The notes under the pieces are model-generated. The model was not told the origin of the DNA and searched no databases. It saw only the letters and a program-made list of their open reading frames with translations. 51,431 bases of DNA from an uncultured Saprospiraceae bacterium (GTDB lineage Bacteria > Bacteroidota > Bacteroidia > Chitinophagales > Saprospiraceae). The translations under genes were made by a program, and so were the position numbers. The DNA lies in assembly GCA_937929945.1 (NCBI GenBank), contig CALFUK010000090.1, forward strand, positions 1-51,431, written 5' to 3'. Shown here one piece after another: positions 34,795 to 42,892 of this stretch; position 1 is the stretch's first letter; the number at the start of each line of letters is the position of its first letter.

Positions 34795-35119
34795 CTACCA
34801 TTAAGTGAATCTCTGTTGCAAAGCTCAATAGTAGCATTCTCTACAGAACTACCGCTAGCATCTACAACAGTGATGCTAAGGTCAGACTTTATGAGAGACT
34901 CCACCCTGTCAGCAGCAGCTGACCCCTAGGGTGCATCCTCTTCAAAACCACCATAGCGAGCTGCGCTAAATGAAGCAGCAGGAACATATCAACAGAAAAA
35001 GCCCCTCATAATTCAGGACTATAAATCCAGCATCTCCACTGTCTGGATCTACACTATCTGGATCTCCACTACTAAATAAGTCCAAAGTTCAGATCGCCTA
35101 TAGCAAAGGATGAAGCCGC
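34782..35119 (-). pseudogene. Decayed secreted-protein remnant
   Basis: On the minus strand, one frame reads AASFSAARYGGFEEDAP, a TAG stop, then about 40 open codons containing DLSITVVDASGSSVENATIE. That last block is like the carboxypeptidase-regulatory/Ig-like segments of surface proteins. A neighbouring frame holds an Asp-Pro-Asp-Ser repeat resembling the linker of the gene at 35322. Frames are interrupted by several stops. It overlaps the IPTL gene's 3' end by 13 bases. Confidence 0.35.
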
Positions 35120-35321
35120 AATACATCAAAAAATCAAAATAATTCTGTAAGTCATAGTCATCGTATTAGCCTAAGATCTGCGTGATCTTATCCGTGGAAG
35201 GATTTCTAAACGTAAAAATAATTGCTCTGAAAAGTGTCCTTGTTAAGCTTTCATTGACCTGATTCGGGAATATAAGAGTTGAAAGCAATAACTTTGTGAT
35301 ATTACGATTGTTAGAATACAT
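34795..35321 (+). other. Gene-poor region before the DM13/dockerin gene
   Basis: This is 527 bases holding the minus-strand remnant (34782-35119) on the left and the promoter at 35289 on the right. No intact gene, tRNA or mobile element was seen. Confidence 0.5.
35289..35296 (+). promoter_or_regulatory. Bacteroidota -7 promoter element
   Basis: TAACTTTG fits TAnnTTTG and lies 25 bases before the ATG at 35322. Confidence 0.55.
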
Positions 35322-37508
35322 ATGCATATGAGAATAACCCTAATAGCGGCAATAGTCAGTCTTTGCTTCTGTCTGACTGCAAATGCTCAAACCACCAGAA
35401 CGGGAGAGTTTGTCCAACACAGTGCTATCTATCCGATCAGCGGTACAGCTACCTACACAGAAACAAGCAGCACAGAAAAAGCTGTCAATTTTGAAGACAA
35501 CTTCGAGACCGTACAAGGCATCCGTCTCGAGGTATTTTTATCTGCTGATGGAGATTATGATTCGTCAGAAGACATAAAGATTAGTGACGCACCGCTGGAC
35601 CAAGGATCGAGGATGAACACACCGATCAATGGCCCTTTGACGTTCGCCGTGCCCAGCGACGTAGATATTGAAGATTATGATTATGTGATCGTCCAGTGCA
35701 CCACTGCGAATGAGCTCTGGGGCGCTGCCAAACTTGAAGAGCAGGACATGGGCGGTATGGATGGTGGTGATAATCCAGGTAACGGAGAAAACCCTGACGG
35801 CGGAGAAAACCCTGACGGCGGTGACAATCCAGACGGCGGTCAGAATCCTGATGGTGGAGATAATCCTGACGGTGGAGATAATCCCGATGGTGGTCAGAAT
35901 CCTGACAATGGCAACAATAGCTCAGACAATAAGTGGACAATCATCGATGTCGATGAAGGCATCAAGCCAAGTCTGGCCTTTGATAATAATGGTATCCCTC
36001 ACATTGCCTTCGTAGACGAATCTGATCCTGGATTTGTAAAAATTGCTCGATTAAATGGTGACAAATTCGAATCTACGCTGGTCGATGAAGGCTATTTCTA
36101 TGCGCCCATCGACTTAGCGTTTGATAGCGATAATCAGGGCTTGATCGGCTACCACGATCATGATGAAAATGGAGGTGAGTATGCACTAGCACGAGAGACC
36201 ACCACAGGCTGGGATATAGAATTCGTGGAGTCGCCAGGACATGATGGCTGGGACAATTCGATGGATATTGATGAAGATGGAAATTTGCATCTCTTATCTG
36301 TGGATCCTAATTCTGATTTAGAATATGCCTACCAATCCGGTGGAAATTGGGTAGTGGAAAATGTAGGGATTGGCAACACCACCTATCGATTTGCCACAGA
36401 CATCCGAGTCCTTAATGGCATAGTGTACGCTGTCGGCTACAAGAGCTCCACGGATGAACTCATGATGGCCACCAGATCTAATGGCAGCTGGAGTACCGAG
36501 CTCATTTCAAGCGGAGGCAGATATCCTTCTTTAGCCATCACAGATGACGGCGATGTCAAGGTTGCTTTTTACAGAAGGATTAATGATGTCAGTGGTACAG
36601 TCGAAGTCGCCCACAGAGCCAGTTTAGGCTGGGAATTTTCCGTAGTAGATACACTTAATAGCCTTGAACAAGGCAGCGCTAGAAATGTCGTAAGCCTGAT
36701 CAGAAAAAACGATACCGATTACCTAGCTTATTCTGATAGAGATGAAGTCAAAATGGCTTTCTCTGTCAATGGTACAGACTGGTGGATCGATACAGTCATG
36801 GATTCTAATGCCCAGTCCGCGGGATTAGGAGGATTGACTTCGCTGCGTATAGATGACGATGGAATGGCCCACTTAGCCATCTATCGTAATTCCGCTGGGG
36901 CAGTAGGAGGCGGTATTATTATGTATGTCACCAATAAGACCATCGAAGCTGGCAATCCAAATGAGGCTCAAATCGTAAGTCGGCAGATGAACCTACAAGT
37001 AGAAGATACAGATGGTAATACTCTGACTGATGCGGACGTCACAATCACATCTGAAAGTGGCCAAAGTACCATTAAACAATCTGCCTTCCTGCAATATACC
37101 GTAGAGACACTGGATAATGTCGATGATGAAGTAGAAGTCTGTGTATCCCTGGATGCTCCATCAGCTGAGGGGCTGTCAGCCGTCCAAATATTCCGTGCCC
37201 AGCGCATTGTCTTGGATCTGGTGGAACCGTGTCCCGAGAATATCATAGCTGCCGATGTCGATGAGTCCAACAGCGTCAGTGCCGTGGATCTCGTGCTGAT
37301 GCTTAATGTCATCATAGGCAACTCCGATTCATTTCCTGGTAATCCTTCTTGGGTATTCATGCGCGGAGATGAAGTCAAGTCTTGTGAATCGTTCAATGTT
37401 AATGATCTCCCCAATACCGACATTAAATTCACTGGTATCAAAAAAGGAAAACTCGACTGCATGGATACGCCACGTGGACTCAAGGGGAGCATCAATTGGA
37501 AAAATTAA
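35322..37508 (+). CDS. Secreted DM13 / beta-propeller-like / dockerin-like protein
   Basis: This 728-residue exported protein has a signal peptide (1-22). Residues about 38-145 match the DM13 fold (GTATYTETSST through YDYVIVQC and WGAAKL), a predicted electron-transfer or surface domain. Residues 145-201 are eight copies of a hexapeptide of the type GDNPDG. Residues 205-545 are blade-like repeats (FDNNGIPHIAFVDE, FDSDNQGLIGY, IDEDGNLHLLS), probably a beta-propeller. The C-terminal part has a dockerin-like DVDESNSVSAVDLVLMLNVI (646-665), common in Saprospiria surface proteins. There is a close promoter upstream. It is probably a cell-surface binding protein. Confidence 0.75.
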   Translation: MHMRITLIAAIVSLCFCLTANAQTTRTGEFVQHSAIYPISGTATYTETSSTEKAVNFEDNFETVQGIRLEVFLSADGDYDSSEDIKISDAPLDQGSRMNTPINGPLTFAVPSDVDIEDYDYVIVQCTTANELWGAAKLEEQDMGGMDGGDNPGNGENPDGGENPDGGDNPDGGQNPDGGDNPDGGDNPDGGQNPDNGNNSSDNKWTIIDVDEGIKPSLAFDNNGIPHIAFVDESDPGFVKIARLNGDKFESTLVDEGYFYAPIDLAFDSDNQGLIGYHDHDENGGEYALARETTTGWDIEFVESPGHDGWDNSMDIDEDGNLHLLSVDPNSDLEYAYQSGGNWVVENVGIGNTTYRFATDIRVLNGIVYAVGYKSSTDELMMATRSNGSWSTELISSGGRYPSLAITDDGDVKVAFYRRINDVSGTVEVAHRASLGWEFSVVDTLNSLEQGSARNVVSLIRKNDTDYLAYSDRDEVKMAFSVNGTDWWIDTVMDSNAQSAGLGGLTSLRIDDDGMAHLAIYRNSAGAVGGGIIMYVTNKTIEAGNPNEAQIVSRQMNLQVEDTDGNTLTDADVTITSESGQSTIKQSAFLQYTVETLDNVDDEVEVCVSLDAPSAEGLSAVQIFRAQRIVLDLVEPCPENIIAADVDESNSVSAVDLVLMLNVIIGNSDSFPGNPSWVFMRGDEVKSCESFNVNDLPNTDIKFTGIKKGKLDCMDTPRGLKGSINWKN
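35756..35925 (+). repeat. 18-bp tandem repeat encoding a Gly-Asp-Asn-Pro linker
   Basis: Nine or so in-frame 18-base units encode hexapeptides of the form G[DEQ]NP[DG][GN]. The bases vary at third positions, so the repeat is old or selected at protein level. It forms a flexible acidic linker between the DM13 and repeat domains. Confidence 0.85.
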
Positions 37509-37518
37509 TATAGCTAAA

Positions 37519-38145
37519 GTGATTATTGAAGCTTGTGTAGAGAATGCATCTGAGGCCGTCCTGGCCGAGCAAAACGGTGCCAATAGACTAGAACTGTGCA
37601 GTCATCTGGAAGTGGATGGATTAACCCCCGCCATTGATGTCGTCAAGGAAGTACTCGATCGGGTCTCGATCCCCGTCAAGGTCATGATCAGACCCAGACA
37701 AAGCCACTTCAGATACACTCAAAAAGAACTCATCAAAATGTCAGCCTCTGTCTGTACGATGAAAGACCTCGGCGTGTATGGCATCGTCTTCGGCGCACTC
37801 AATTATCAAAATACAGTCGACTTCGAAAATACGGCCAGCCTCGCTGAACTAGCCAAACCACTCAATGTGACTTTTCACAAAGCGATCGACTTCACACTCG
37901 ACCCCATAGAGAGCGCCAAGGTGATCGCAGGCATCAAGTCTGTGGATGCTATCCTCACCTCAGGTGGTAGACTCACTGCCGCCGATGGCCTGACTCACAT
38001 CAACAACATGATCGAAGCAACTGAGGGAAAACTAGAGATCATCGCCGCAGGAAAAGTGACCGCAGACAATCTACCAGAACTCCAGTCCAAAATAAAGACA
38101 AGGTCATTTCATGGCAGAGCTATCGTGCCGCTTAGGCCACTCTGA
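37519..38145 (+). CDS. cutC: CutC family protein (copper homeostasis)
   Basis: This 208-residue TIM-barrel protein of the CutC family is linked to copper handling, though its biochemical activity is unsettled. Clear blocks are EACVENASEAVLAEQNGANR, RLELCSHLEVDGLTP, VMIRPR, FHKAIDF and LTSGG. The first ATG in frame (37369) lies inside the previous gene, so I place the start at the GTG at 37519, which begins the first barrel strand (VIIEAC). It begins 10 bases after the DM13 gene's stop, so it may be co-transcribed. A tandem repeat array follows. Confidence 0.87.
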   Translation: MIIEACVENASEAVLAEQNGANRLELCSHLEVDGLTPAIDVVKEVLDRVSIPVKVMIRPRQSHFRYTQKELIKMSASVCTMKDLGVYGIVFGALNYQNTVDFENTASLAELAKPLNVTFHKAIDFTLDPIESAKVIAGIKSVDAILTSGGRLTAADGLTHINNMIEATEGKLEIIAAGKVTADNLPELQSKIKTRSFHGRAIVPLRPL

Positions 38146-38160
38146 TTCAAAGTGCCAAGA

Positions 38161-38848
38161 TCGGTGAGCTCCTTAGAGATCGCTGAGCTAAAGCGTGGCG
38201 CTCAATTCAAGATATAATTTTATTGCCGTTCAGTTTTTACTCAGTCATGGCGTACCAATCCCTGACGGCTTAGCAATTCCAGTGTTGATTGGCTTAGTAA
38301 TTCACGATGGACTGATTATTTTATGGCAGCAGTGCTGAGATCGGTGAGCTCCTTAGAGATCGCTGAGCTAAAGCGTGGCCTCGATTCAAGATATAATTTT
38401 ATTACCGTTCAGTTATGACTTAATCATGGCTTACCAATCCCTGACGGGCTTAGCAATCCCAGTATTGATTGGCTTAGTAATTCACGATGGACTGATTATT
38501 TTATGGCAGCAGTACCGAGATCGGTGAGCTCCTTAGAGATCGCTGAGCTGAAGCGTGGCGCTCAATTCAAGATATAAAATTTTATTGCCGTTCAGTTTCT
38601 ACTTAGTCATGGCTTACCAATCCCTAAAGGGCTTAGCAATCCCAGTGTTGATTAGCTTAGTAATTCACGATGGACTGATTATTTTATGGCAGCAGTGCCG
38701 AAATCGGTGAGCTCCTTAGAGATCGCTGAGCTGAAGCTTGGCCTCAATTCAAAATATAATCTAATACCGTTCAGTTTTTACTTAGTCATGGCTTACCAAT
38801 CCCTGACGGGCTTAGCAATCCCTGTGTTGATTGGCTTAGTAATTCATT
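38161..38848 (+). repeat. Four-copy ~180-bp tandem repeat array
   Basis: Units start at 38161, 38341, 38521 and 38704, each beginning TCGGTGAGCTCCTTAGAGAT. Spacings are 180, 180 and 183 bases, and the fourth unit is cut short after about 145 bases. Copies differ by scattered substitutions and small indels, roughly one base in ten or fewer by eye. Each unit contains CCAATC...GATTGG inverted arms around GCTTAG motifs, and no open frame. The unit is far too long and the array too uniform for CRISPR. Confidence 0.9.
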
Positions 38849-38905
38849 CAGAATGAATTGACAAGTTCTATACGGCTTAGCATTTGATTCCTATCTTTAA
38901 AGCGG

Positions 38906-38998
38906 ATGAAACATGAATGATGTAGACACTTGAGACTCCAAATGGATGGCTAAGCTCAAATGTGCGCTGAATGGCATTTCGTATTAAAATCTAAACAC
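38906..38998 (+). repeat. Dispersed leader repeat, copy F, before SDR gene
   Basis: This 93-base copy ends exactly at the SDR ATG (38999). Conserved blocks are GATGTAGA, CCAAATGGATG, GCTGAATGGCATTT and TAAACACATGAAG. Its inverted arms at 38926-38934 and 38955-38963 differ in sequence from those of the other copies but still pair at 8 of 9 positions. Confidence 0.75.
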
Positions 38999-39856
38999 AT
39001 GAAGCAATTCAAAGATAAAGTGATATCGATCACTGGCGTAGGTTCAGGGATAGGTAGATCCTTGGCCGTGAAACTAAATGCAGCTGGAGCTCGGCTGGCT
39101 CTGAATGATTATAATGCCAAGAGCCTGCAAGAGACCATCAGCATGCTCCCTAATCAAGACATCCCTCACCTATCTAAGGTATTCGATGTAGCAGATCGAG
39201 AGGCTTTCTATCAGTTTTCAGAAGATGTACTACAGCGTTTTGGTCAGGTAGACGGGTGTATCAATAACGCAGGCGTCGCACTAGGTGCCGTCAGTGTGAA
39301 TCGCTTGTCCTATGAAGATTTTGACTGGATCTTTGGCATCAACTTCTGGGGTATGGTCTACGGTTCTAAGGCATTTCTACCCACCATCAAAAAGCAAGAA
39401 GAGGGGTTTATCGCTAATGTATCCAGCATCTTCGGAATTACAGGTATCGCTTATCAGGCGGCGTATTGCACTACTAAATTCGCGATCAGAGGATTTAACG
39501 AATCACTGCGTATGGAAATGCATGTGGAAGCTCCTCATATAAAAATTCACTCCATCCATCCAGGCGGCATCAAGACCAACATTGCCAGAGACTCTAAAGT
39601 AGCAGTCGGCATGGAGGAGCAAATGGCCCAGCAGGATGACCAGCAATTAGCCGAAATCGAAAAGGCCTTCATTACCAGTCCTGAGAAAGCGGCTGACATC
39701 ATCATCTCTGGCATCAAGTCGAAAAAAGAAAGAATCATGGTTGGCCCAGATGCTAAAAAAGCCGATCGCCTCGTACGGATGTTCCCTGAAAAATACACTG
39801 GCATACTACTTAAGAATTCTGATCTGGCTAAGCTCAGAGTAGAAGAGGATACCTAA
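38999..39856 (+). CDS. Short-chain dehydrogenase/reductase
   Basis: This 285-residue classical-type SDR has cofactor loop TGVGSGIGRS near residue 12, NNAG in CINNAGVALG, the catalytic serine in NVSSIFG and Tyr-x3-Lys in YCTTK, so the active site is intact. The best match by style is the group of ketone/alcohol or hydroxysteroid-like reductases; the substrate is not readable. The ATG at 38999 is chosen over an in-frame ATG at 38960 because the leader repeat ends exactly there and the Rossmann strand follows at the normal distance. Confidence 0.88.
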   Translation: MKQFKDKVISITGVGSGIGRSLAVKLNAAGARLALNDYNAKSLQETISMLPNQDIPHLSKVFDVADREAFYQFSEDVLQRFGQVDGCINNAGVALGAVSVNRLSYEDFDWIFGINFWGMVYGSKAFLPTIKKQEEGFIANVSSIFGITGIAYQAAYCTTKFAIRGFNESLRMEMHVEAPHIKIHSIHPGGIKTNIARDSKVAVGMEEQMAQQDDQQLAEIEKAFITSPEKAADIIISGIKSKKERIMVGPDAKKADRLVRMFPEKYTGILLKNSDLAKLRVEEDT

Positions 39857-39912
39857 GGATCTGGTCAATCAGCATCAAATAGTCCTATTAAAAACCGCTA
39901 TAATGCCTCCTG

Positions 39913-40755
39913 TCAGGGCATTTTACCTAAGCGCACCTCTCTCTTAGGGTCAGTGATGTACTCACTCCATGAGCCGGGGTACAGCTTTTCATTCACATCT
40001 ACTCCGGCATATTCCATTGCTACCAGATTATGACATGCTGTCACTCCTGATCCACAGTATACGCCCACAGCATCAGCTATCACTAGGTGATTAAATCGCT
40101 TGGCTACTTCTTCTCGAGATTTCCAAAGCAGAGACTCTGTCAGATTATCCAAGAAAGGCATATTTATCGCACCAGGTATGTGTCCAGCGATGGGGTCTAT
40201 TGGTTCTGATATACCCTGATAACGCGCTGCAGTCCTGGCATCAATGAGCGGCGAGAGTGCTGTAAGTTCTTCTACAGAGACGATGTCTAAGAGTGGAGAT
40301 TTGAGCTGCAGATCTGAGGGCTTAGGATCGGCTGCGGATGTACTGGCTGGCAGCTGTAGGCGTGCCCATTCTTGCCAGCCACCATTCAGGATACAGACTG
40401 TATCAATCCCGATGTATCTAGCCATGGCCCACACACGCGCTGCTATACCACCATGACTCTGATCATAAGCTACGATCTGGCTGTCTTCTTGCACACCCCA
40501 GGAGGCGAATAAGTCCCTGATCGCCTCTCGCTCCGGCCACGGGTGCCGACCAGTGACACCGGGGATAATCTCACTTGAAAGGTCGTGATCTAAGTCAGCA
40601 TATACTGCACCAGGGATGTGTCCGCTCGTATACTCAGCCCTACCCCACGCTTGATCTTTCAGATTGAATCTGGTGTCAATGATGACGAGACTATCCGAAT
40701 TCGACAGGGCTGCTGCCAAGTCTTGAGAATCGATGATACTGGTGTACTGCTTCAT
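39913..40755 (-). CDS. sseA: Thiosulfate/3-mercaptopyruvate sulfurtransferase
   Basis: This 280-residue protein has two rhodanese domains. The N-terminal one (about 10-135) is structural. The C-terminal one carries the active-site loop CGSGVTA with Cys234, typical of mercaptopyruvate/thiosulfate sulfurtransferases. It moves sulfur from 3-mercaptopyruvate or thiosulfate to thiols or cyanide. The gene is directly preceded by leader-repeat copy B, which ends at its ATG. Confidence 0.92.
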   Translation of the reverse strand: MKQYTSIIDSQDLAAALSNSDSLVIIDTRFNLKDQAWGRAEYTSGHIPGAVYADLDHDLSSEIIPGVTGRHPWPEREAIRDLFASWGVQEDSQIVAYDQSHGGIAARVWAMARYIGIDTVCILNGGWQEWARLQLPASTSAADPKPSDLQLKSPLLDIVSVEELTALSPLIDARTAARYQGISEPIDPIAGHIPGAINMPFLDNLTESLLWKSREEVAKRFNHLVIADAVGVYCGSGVTACHNLVAMEYAGVDVNEKLYPGSWSEYITDPKREVRLGKMP

Positions 40756-40848
40756 GTATTTAAATTTTATAACTGAATGCCTGTCAGCAAATAACTAAGT
40801 TTAATCATCCACTTGGGTCTCTTGATTATCTATGACTCATATACGATG
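40756..40848 (-). repeat. Dispersed leader repeat, copy B, before sseA
   Basis: Read on the minus strand, blocks ATAGATAATCAAGA, GGATGATTAAACTTAG, TTATTTGCTGACAGGCATT and ATTTAAATACATGAAG follow in order, and the repeat ends at the sseA ATG. Its other end touches the stop of the NlpC/P60-like gene, so the repeat is the entire intergenic region. Confidence 0.8.
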
Positions 40849-40849
40849 A

Positions 40850-41686
40850 TTAGCTATCATGTAGTGCGCCTAAAATATCAAAATCTATAAAATGATCCAT
40901 GCGCTGGATGATCCTGAGTTTATGCGTGTAGCGACGCTCATCAATGTTAAAAATACCGTTTTGATCTAATTTATCTATTCTAGCATGACCATGTATATGA
41001 ATGATTTTCTTTGGCCCGTAGACGATACCGACATGATTGATCAAGCCCTGCTTATTTTCAAAAAAGGCCAGATCACCCAGCGCCATCTCGTGGTGAAATG
41101 ATATCGCTCGGCCAAATTCGATCTGATGCTGCGCCAATCTGGGGAGCGCTATATGGAAAATTTTAAAGATCAGCTGCACCATTGCACTGCTGTCAAGACC
41201 AAAGACCGTGCGACCGCCTGCAGACTCTGGAGCAGTCAAAAAGCGGCGTAAGACCTTGATAAACAGATCGGGGTGTACCAAGTCATCCGTCTGTCGAATG
41301 GCCTGACCACTGAAGCTAAACTTTTTCTTATCCAGATAGAATGATATCCCATCAAAATAAGGGAGTGATGATGCGATCGGAATCGGAATCGAATAATCCT
41401 TGTGATAAGCTGGCTGGACTACCTCTAAAGAGACACCATAATCGATGCTGACTGCAGGATCAAAGTCAGTGGATAAAAACAGGATCTGCTTTGGGTCTAC
41501 CCAGCCGACCACCTGATCATACAGGCAGATGACCTTAATCCAGTGCTTGTTCTTTACACTGAGCACTTCTACATATTCGCCGAAGAGAATCTGGGTCAGT
41601 AGTGTGGATGACCGGTCTGGCTTCATCCGTACTGGGATAGCGCTCAGACTACATATACCATACTTACCTATATCTCGCCTCTTCAA
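40850..41686 (-). CDS. NlpC/P60 (C40)-like protein with catalytic Cys replaced by Ser
   Basis: This 278-residue protein has bacterial SH3-like segments in the first ~125 residues and an NlpC/P60 domain in the rest, in the style of Bacteroidota YkfC-like gamma-D-glutamyl peptidases. The motif normally reading DCSG is D165-S166-S167-A168: the nucleophilic cysteine is serine (codon AGC, one base from TGC) and the glycine is alanine. The histidine (His218 in NHVGIV) and a third polar residue (His230 or His232) are kept. I see no signal peptide. It may bind rather than cut wall peptides. It precedes sseA on the same strand. Confidence 0.8.
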   Translation of the reverse strand: MKRRDIGKYGICSLSAIPVRMKPDRSSTLLTQILFGEYVEVLSVKNKHWIKVICLYDQVVGWVDPKQILFLSTDFDPAVSIDYGVSLEVVQPAYHKDYSIPIPIASSLPYFDGISFYLDKKKFSFSGQAIRQTDDLVHPDLFIKVLRRFLTAPESAGGRTVFGLDSSAMVQLIFKIFHIALPRLAQHQIEFGRAISFHHEMALGDLAFFENKQGLINHVGIVYGPKKIIHIHGHARIDKLDQNGIFNIDERRYTHKLRIIQRMDHFIDFDILGALHDS

Positions 41687-41762
41687 TCTTAAAAATTAGT
41701 GCCTTCAAAAATACTAAAGAACTGTAAGAATCATTAGTAATCTTATGATCACTAAACAACAG

Positions 41763-41770
41763 TATATTTG
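41763..41770 (+). promoter_or_regulatory. Bacteroidota -7 promoter element very close to the porP-like start
   Basis: TATATTTG fits TAnnTTTG and ends 9 bases before the ATG at 41780, predicting a leader of only about 3-5 bases. It overlaps a TTG at 41768 that would otherwise be a possible start codon. Confidence 0.6.
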
Positions 41771-41779
41771 CAGGCATAT

Positions 41780-42844
41780 ATGAAGGAGAAGATTGAATGT
41801 GTGATCGTAGTGCTCATAGTCGTGATCTCGCAAGCGCTGCAAGCGCAAGATGCCCAGTTTTATCAGGCATATGCATCACCGCTAACGCTAAATCCGGCCA
41901 TGTCTGGCCTGATAGACGGCAATTATCGGCTATCGGGCATCTACAGAGATCAGTGGCGATCATTAGTGGACAAGCCCTTTTCTACTTTCTCTCTGACAGG
42001 CGACAGTCGCTTTGCCTTGAAGAGTAAAGAGCGCAATAGCAAGGACTACGTCGGTGTCGGCATCGCTTTTACCAGCGATAAGGTGGGACTGATATCATAC
42101 TCCACGAATCAGCTGGGTCTCTCAGCTGCATTTCACAAATCATTGGATCAGCGACTGAACCAATACCTCAGCTTCGGCATACAAGCCGCTGTCAATCAGC
42201 GAAACATCAACTACGAAAACCTAAATTTTCAAGATGAATTCAATGGGATAGATGGATATACTGATGCCAGTGGGGAGATCCTGCCCGCTAATAATTTCGG
42301 CTTTGTGGACTTTTCTATGGGGCTACACTATCGGATTACGCCATTTAAGGGCTTCGATGTATTCGCTGGTGGCTCTCTGTATCACATCGGATCACCCAGA
42401 ATCACCTTCTTTCGCAATACCTCTACCACTGTCGGAGTCTTCGAAATCAATGAAAATCTGTTCCGCAAAATTCAAGTGCACGGTGGATTTTCTTTAGCCA
42501 CTGCCAGTAACTGGACGATCATACCCAGAGCCGTGTACGTGAAGCAAGGCCCACATCAGCAGCTGATGATCGGCAGTAATTTCAAACGTGAATTAGCAAA
42601 CCAAGAATCTAGCTCCTTTATCATCGGTGGAGGCATCAGAATGGTGAATGATCTCGATGCATTAAGTGTAGAGTCTGCCATACTATCTCTCGGCCTGGAT
42701 CTAAGCGGCAAGCTCATCGGATTCAGTTATGAATTTGGTGTCAAGGGCATCCAGAATGGCTTTCGCAATCAAGGCATCTTCGAACTATCATTTACGTACA
42801 CCGGCGAATACGAAAATGATAATTTCTTTTGCCCGAAATTCTGA
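41780..42844 (+). CDS. PorP/SprF family membrane protein
   Basis: This 354-residue outer-membrane protein has a signal peptide (about 1-22, ending ALQAQ). The start of the mature part, DAQFYQAYASPLTLNPAMSG, is the PorP/SprF signature; the rest is an amphipathic beta-barrel. Family members work with type IX secretion and gliding, for example tethering adhesins. I chose the ATG at 41780 because the promoter element covers the upstream TTG. No other type IX genes are adjacent. Confidence 0.9.
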   Translation: MKEKIECVIVVLIVVISQALQAQDAQFYQAYASPLTLNPAMSGLIDGNYRLSGIYRDQWRSLVDKPFSTFSLTGDSRFALKSKERNSKDYVGVGIAFTSDKVGLISYSTNQLGLSAAFHKSLDQRLNQYLSFGIQAAVNQRNINYENLNFQDEFNGIDGYTDASGEILPANNFGFVDFSMGLHYRITPFKGFDVFAGGSLYHIGSPRITFFRNTSTTVGVFEINENLFRKIQVHGGFSLATASNWTIIPRAVYVKQGPHQQLMIGSNFKRELANQESSSFIIGGGIRMVNDLDALSVESAILSLGLDLSGKLIGFSYEFGVKGIQNGFRNQGIFELSFTYTGEYENDNFFCPKF

Positions 42845-42892
42845 TCGGAACCTCGTTTGTAAATTTCCTATTCTTTCTAATGTAGTCTTGAC

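Larger units (their letters stand above)
38146..38998 (+). other. Gene-free region with tandem repeats and a leader repeat
   Basis: This is 853 bases without a gene. It holds the four-copy ~180-bp array (38161-38848) and leader-repeat copy F (38906-38998). Stops in all frames of the repeat unit argue against coding. Confidence 0.8.

Noticed and set aside
37369-37518. CutC starting at the first in-frame ATG
   Set aside because: This would overlap 140 bases of the DM13 gene and add 50 unrelated residues. The GTG at 37519 starts the first barrel strand.
38161-38848. CRISPR array
   Set aside because: Units are ~180 bases and similar throughout, with no short repeat/spacer alternation and no cas genes.
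38146-38998. Small protein genes in the tandem array
   Set aside because: Every frame of the unit is closed by frequent stops, many inside the recurrent CTTAG motif.
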